Origin: Candidatus Competibacteraceae bacterium
GTDB lineage: Bacteria > Pseudomonadota > Gammaproteobacteria > Competibacterales > Competibacteraceae
Direction of reading: 5' to 3'
Assembly (NCBI GenBank): GCA_012032855.1
Contig: JAAUQA010000124.1
Span: forward strand, 1 to 8,181
Length of the DNA stretch: 8,181 nt
Shown here: positions 7,188-8,181 of the stretch, piece by piece
Layout: each line of letters begins with the position of its first letter
How positions within the stretch are numbered: position 1 is the first letter of the stretch
Made by a program: the position numbers and the translations under genes
Notes under the pieces: model-generated
Told to the model about the DNA's origin: nothing
Seen by the model: only the letters and a program-made list of their open reading frames with translations
Database searches by the model: none

Positions 7188-8181
7188 TTAGTTCAAGCGA
7201 CCGTGGCAATGTTTATATTTTTTGCCGGATCCACAAGGGCAGGGTTCGTTACGCCCGACTTTGCGTTCCTGGCGCACGAAGGGAGTATGTGAGTCCTCAT
7301 CATCGGTGTCCTCGTCCTCGTCACCTGTGAGCGCGGATGCTTCGGCATGTTCAAAACGCAACGCGGTGTTGGGTTGGCTTTGCCGTTCCGGTAGCGGCTC
7401 TGGGGTACGCTCCGGCTGAAATTGTACGCGGGCAACAATGCTGACCACCTCATGTTGGATACGCTCCAACATGGCCGTGAACATTTCAAATGCCTCGCGC
7501 TTGTACTCTTGCTTAGGATTTTTCTGCGCATAACCGCGCAGATGAATGCCTTGCCGGAGGTAGTCCATTGCGGCGAGATGTTCCTTCCAGTGGGTATCCA
7601 GAATCTGCAGCAAAATCGCTTTTTCGAAATGACGTATCCCAGCCGTGCCGATTAATTGCTCCTTTTCAGTATAGGCGCTTACCAACGCCTCCAAAATACG
7701 TTCCCTCAGTGGCTCTTCATGCAGGTTGGGTTCCGCCTCAAGCCAGCCTCGAATATTCAATTGCAAACCGAAATCTTTCTCTAAAATACCCTGCAGCCCC
7801 TCTACATCCCACTGTTCTTCCAAACTTTGCGGCGGAATGTAATGACTGATTTCTCGGTCAATCACTTCGCCGCGGATGGTTTTAATTGGTGTTCGGCAAT
7901 GTCTTCGGTCGGCCAATAGCTCGTTGCGCCAGTTATACACAAACTTGCGTTGGTCATTTGCGACGTCGTCAAACTCCAACAAATTCTTGCGAATATCGAA
8001 ATTATGCGCTTCGACCTTGCGTTGGGCATTTTCAATGGCCTTCGTGACCCAGGATGTTCGATAGACTCGCCTTTCTCCATGCCGAGTTTTTGCATCAGGC
8101 CGGCCACCCGGTCGGAAGCAAAAATACGCATTAAGCTGTCTTCCAACGACAAGTAAAACCGGCTGGAACCGGGATCACCCT
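7188..8181 (-). CDS. secA: Preprotein translocase ATPase SecA, C-terminal ~330 residues, partial, frame broken
   Basis: SecA is the motor that drives secretory proteins through SecYEG. The gene enters from the right edge, in frame at GGT 8179 ([20 protein letters not shown], the end of nucleotide-binding domain 2). Adding one base beside A 8051 restores [25 protein letters not shown] and links it to [13 protein letters not shown]. The frame is garbled again at 7886-7910; three extra bases there, or a +1/-1 pair, restore NELLATEDIAE...KTIRGEVID. The rest is clean: [12 protein letters not shown] (helical scaffold), the helical wing, [22 protein letters not shown], an acidic low-complexity linker ([13 protein letters not shown]), and the C-terminal zinc/SecB-binding tail [18 protein letters not shown] with three Cys and one His. 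SecA is essential, so these breaks are hard to accept as real mutations. The N-terminal two thirds lie outside the window. Confidence 0.95.

Noticed and set aside
1..8181. A novel defence, mobile or secondary-metabolite system
   Set aside because: Every long conserved frame is assigned to a known housekeeping or pilus gene in a conserved order. No unexplained stretch above 300 bases, repeat array or transposase remains.

Overview
The window is an ordinary chromosomal segment from a gammaproteobacterium, with moderate GC by eye, the standard genetic code, and ATG, GTG and TTG starts. Two conserved gene strings face each other. The plus strand carries pilB, pilC, pilD, coaE and zapD (about 215-5524). 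The minus strand carries secA (C-terminal part only, entering from the right edge), argJ and mutT (8181-5552). This is the known gammaproteobacterial neighbourhood: E. coli has the equivalent ppdD-hofB-hofC...coaE-zapD-yacG facing mutT-secA. Here argJ sits between secA and mutT, and yacG is missing. The proteins look most like those of Pseudomonas- and Legionella-type gammaproteobacteria, but genus cannot be decided by eye.

Layout: 1-214 is an untranslated leader with a short perfect palindrome. pilB (assembly ATPase), pilC (inner-membrane platform) and pilD (prepilin peptidase) follow with gaps of 3 and 9 nt and form the core of a type IV pilus machine. pilD runs into coaE (last step of CoA synthesis) through an ATGA overlap. 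A 72-nt gap precedes zapD (FtsZ-ring bundling). The two strings converge with 27 nt between the zapD and mutT stops. On the minus strand, secA is followed 24 nt later by argJ (arginine pathway acetyl transfer), whose stop overlaps the TTG start of mutT (8-oxo-dGTP clean-up).

The striking property is not a new system but the state of the reading frames. Five of the eight genes (pilB, pilC, zapD, argJ, secA) are broken by single-base indels, mostly in short homopolymers, and pilC alone needs five corrections. On both sides of every break the protein continues in perfect family register with intact catalytic motifs, and the essential gene secA is affected. pilD, coaE and mutT are clean. The best reading is uncorrected sequencing or assembly error (long-read or pyrosequencing type). 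Recent pseudogenization, or slippage-dependent decoding at the A7 run in pilC, are less likely alternatives. I found no RNA genes, mobile elements, CRISPR arrays or convincing novel system.
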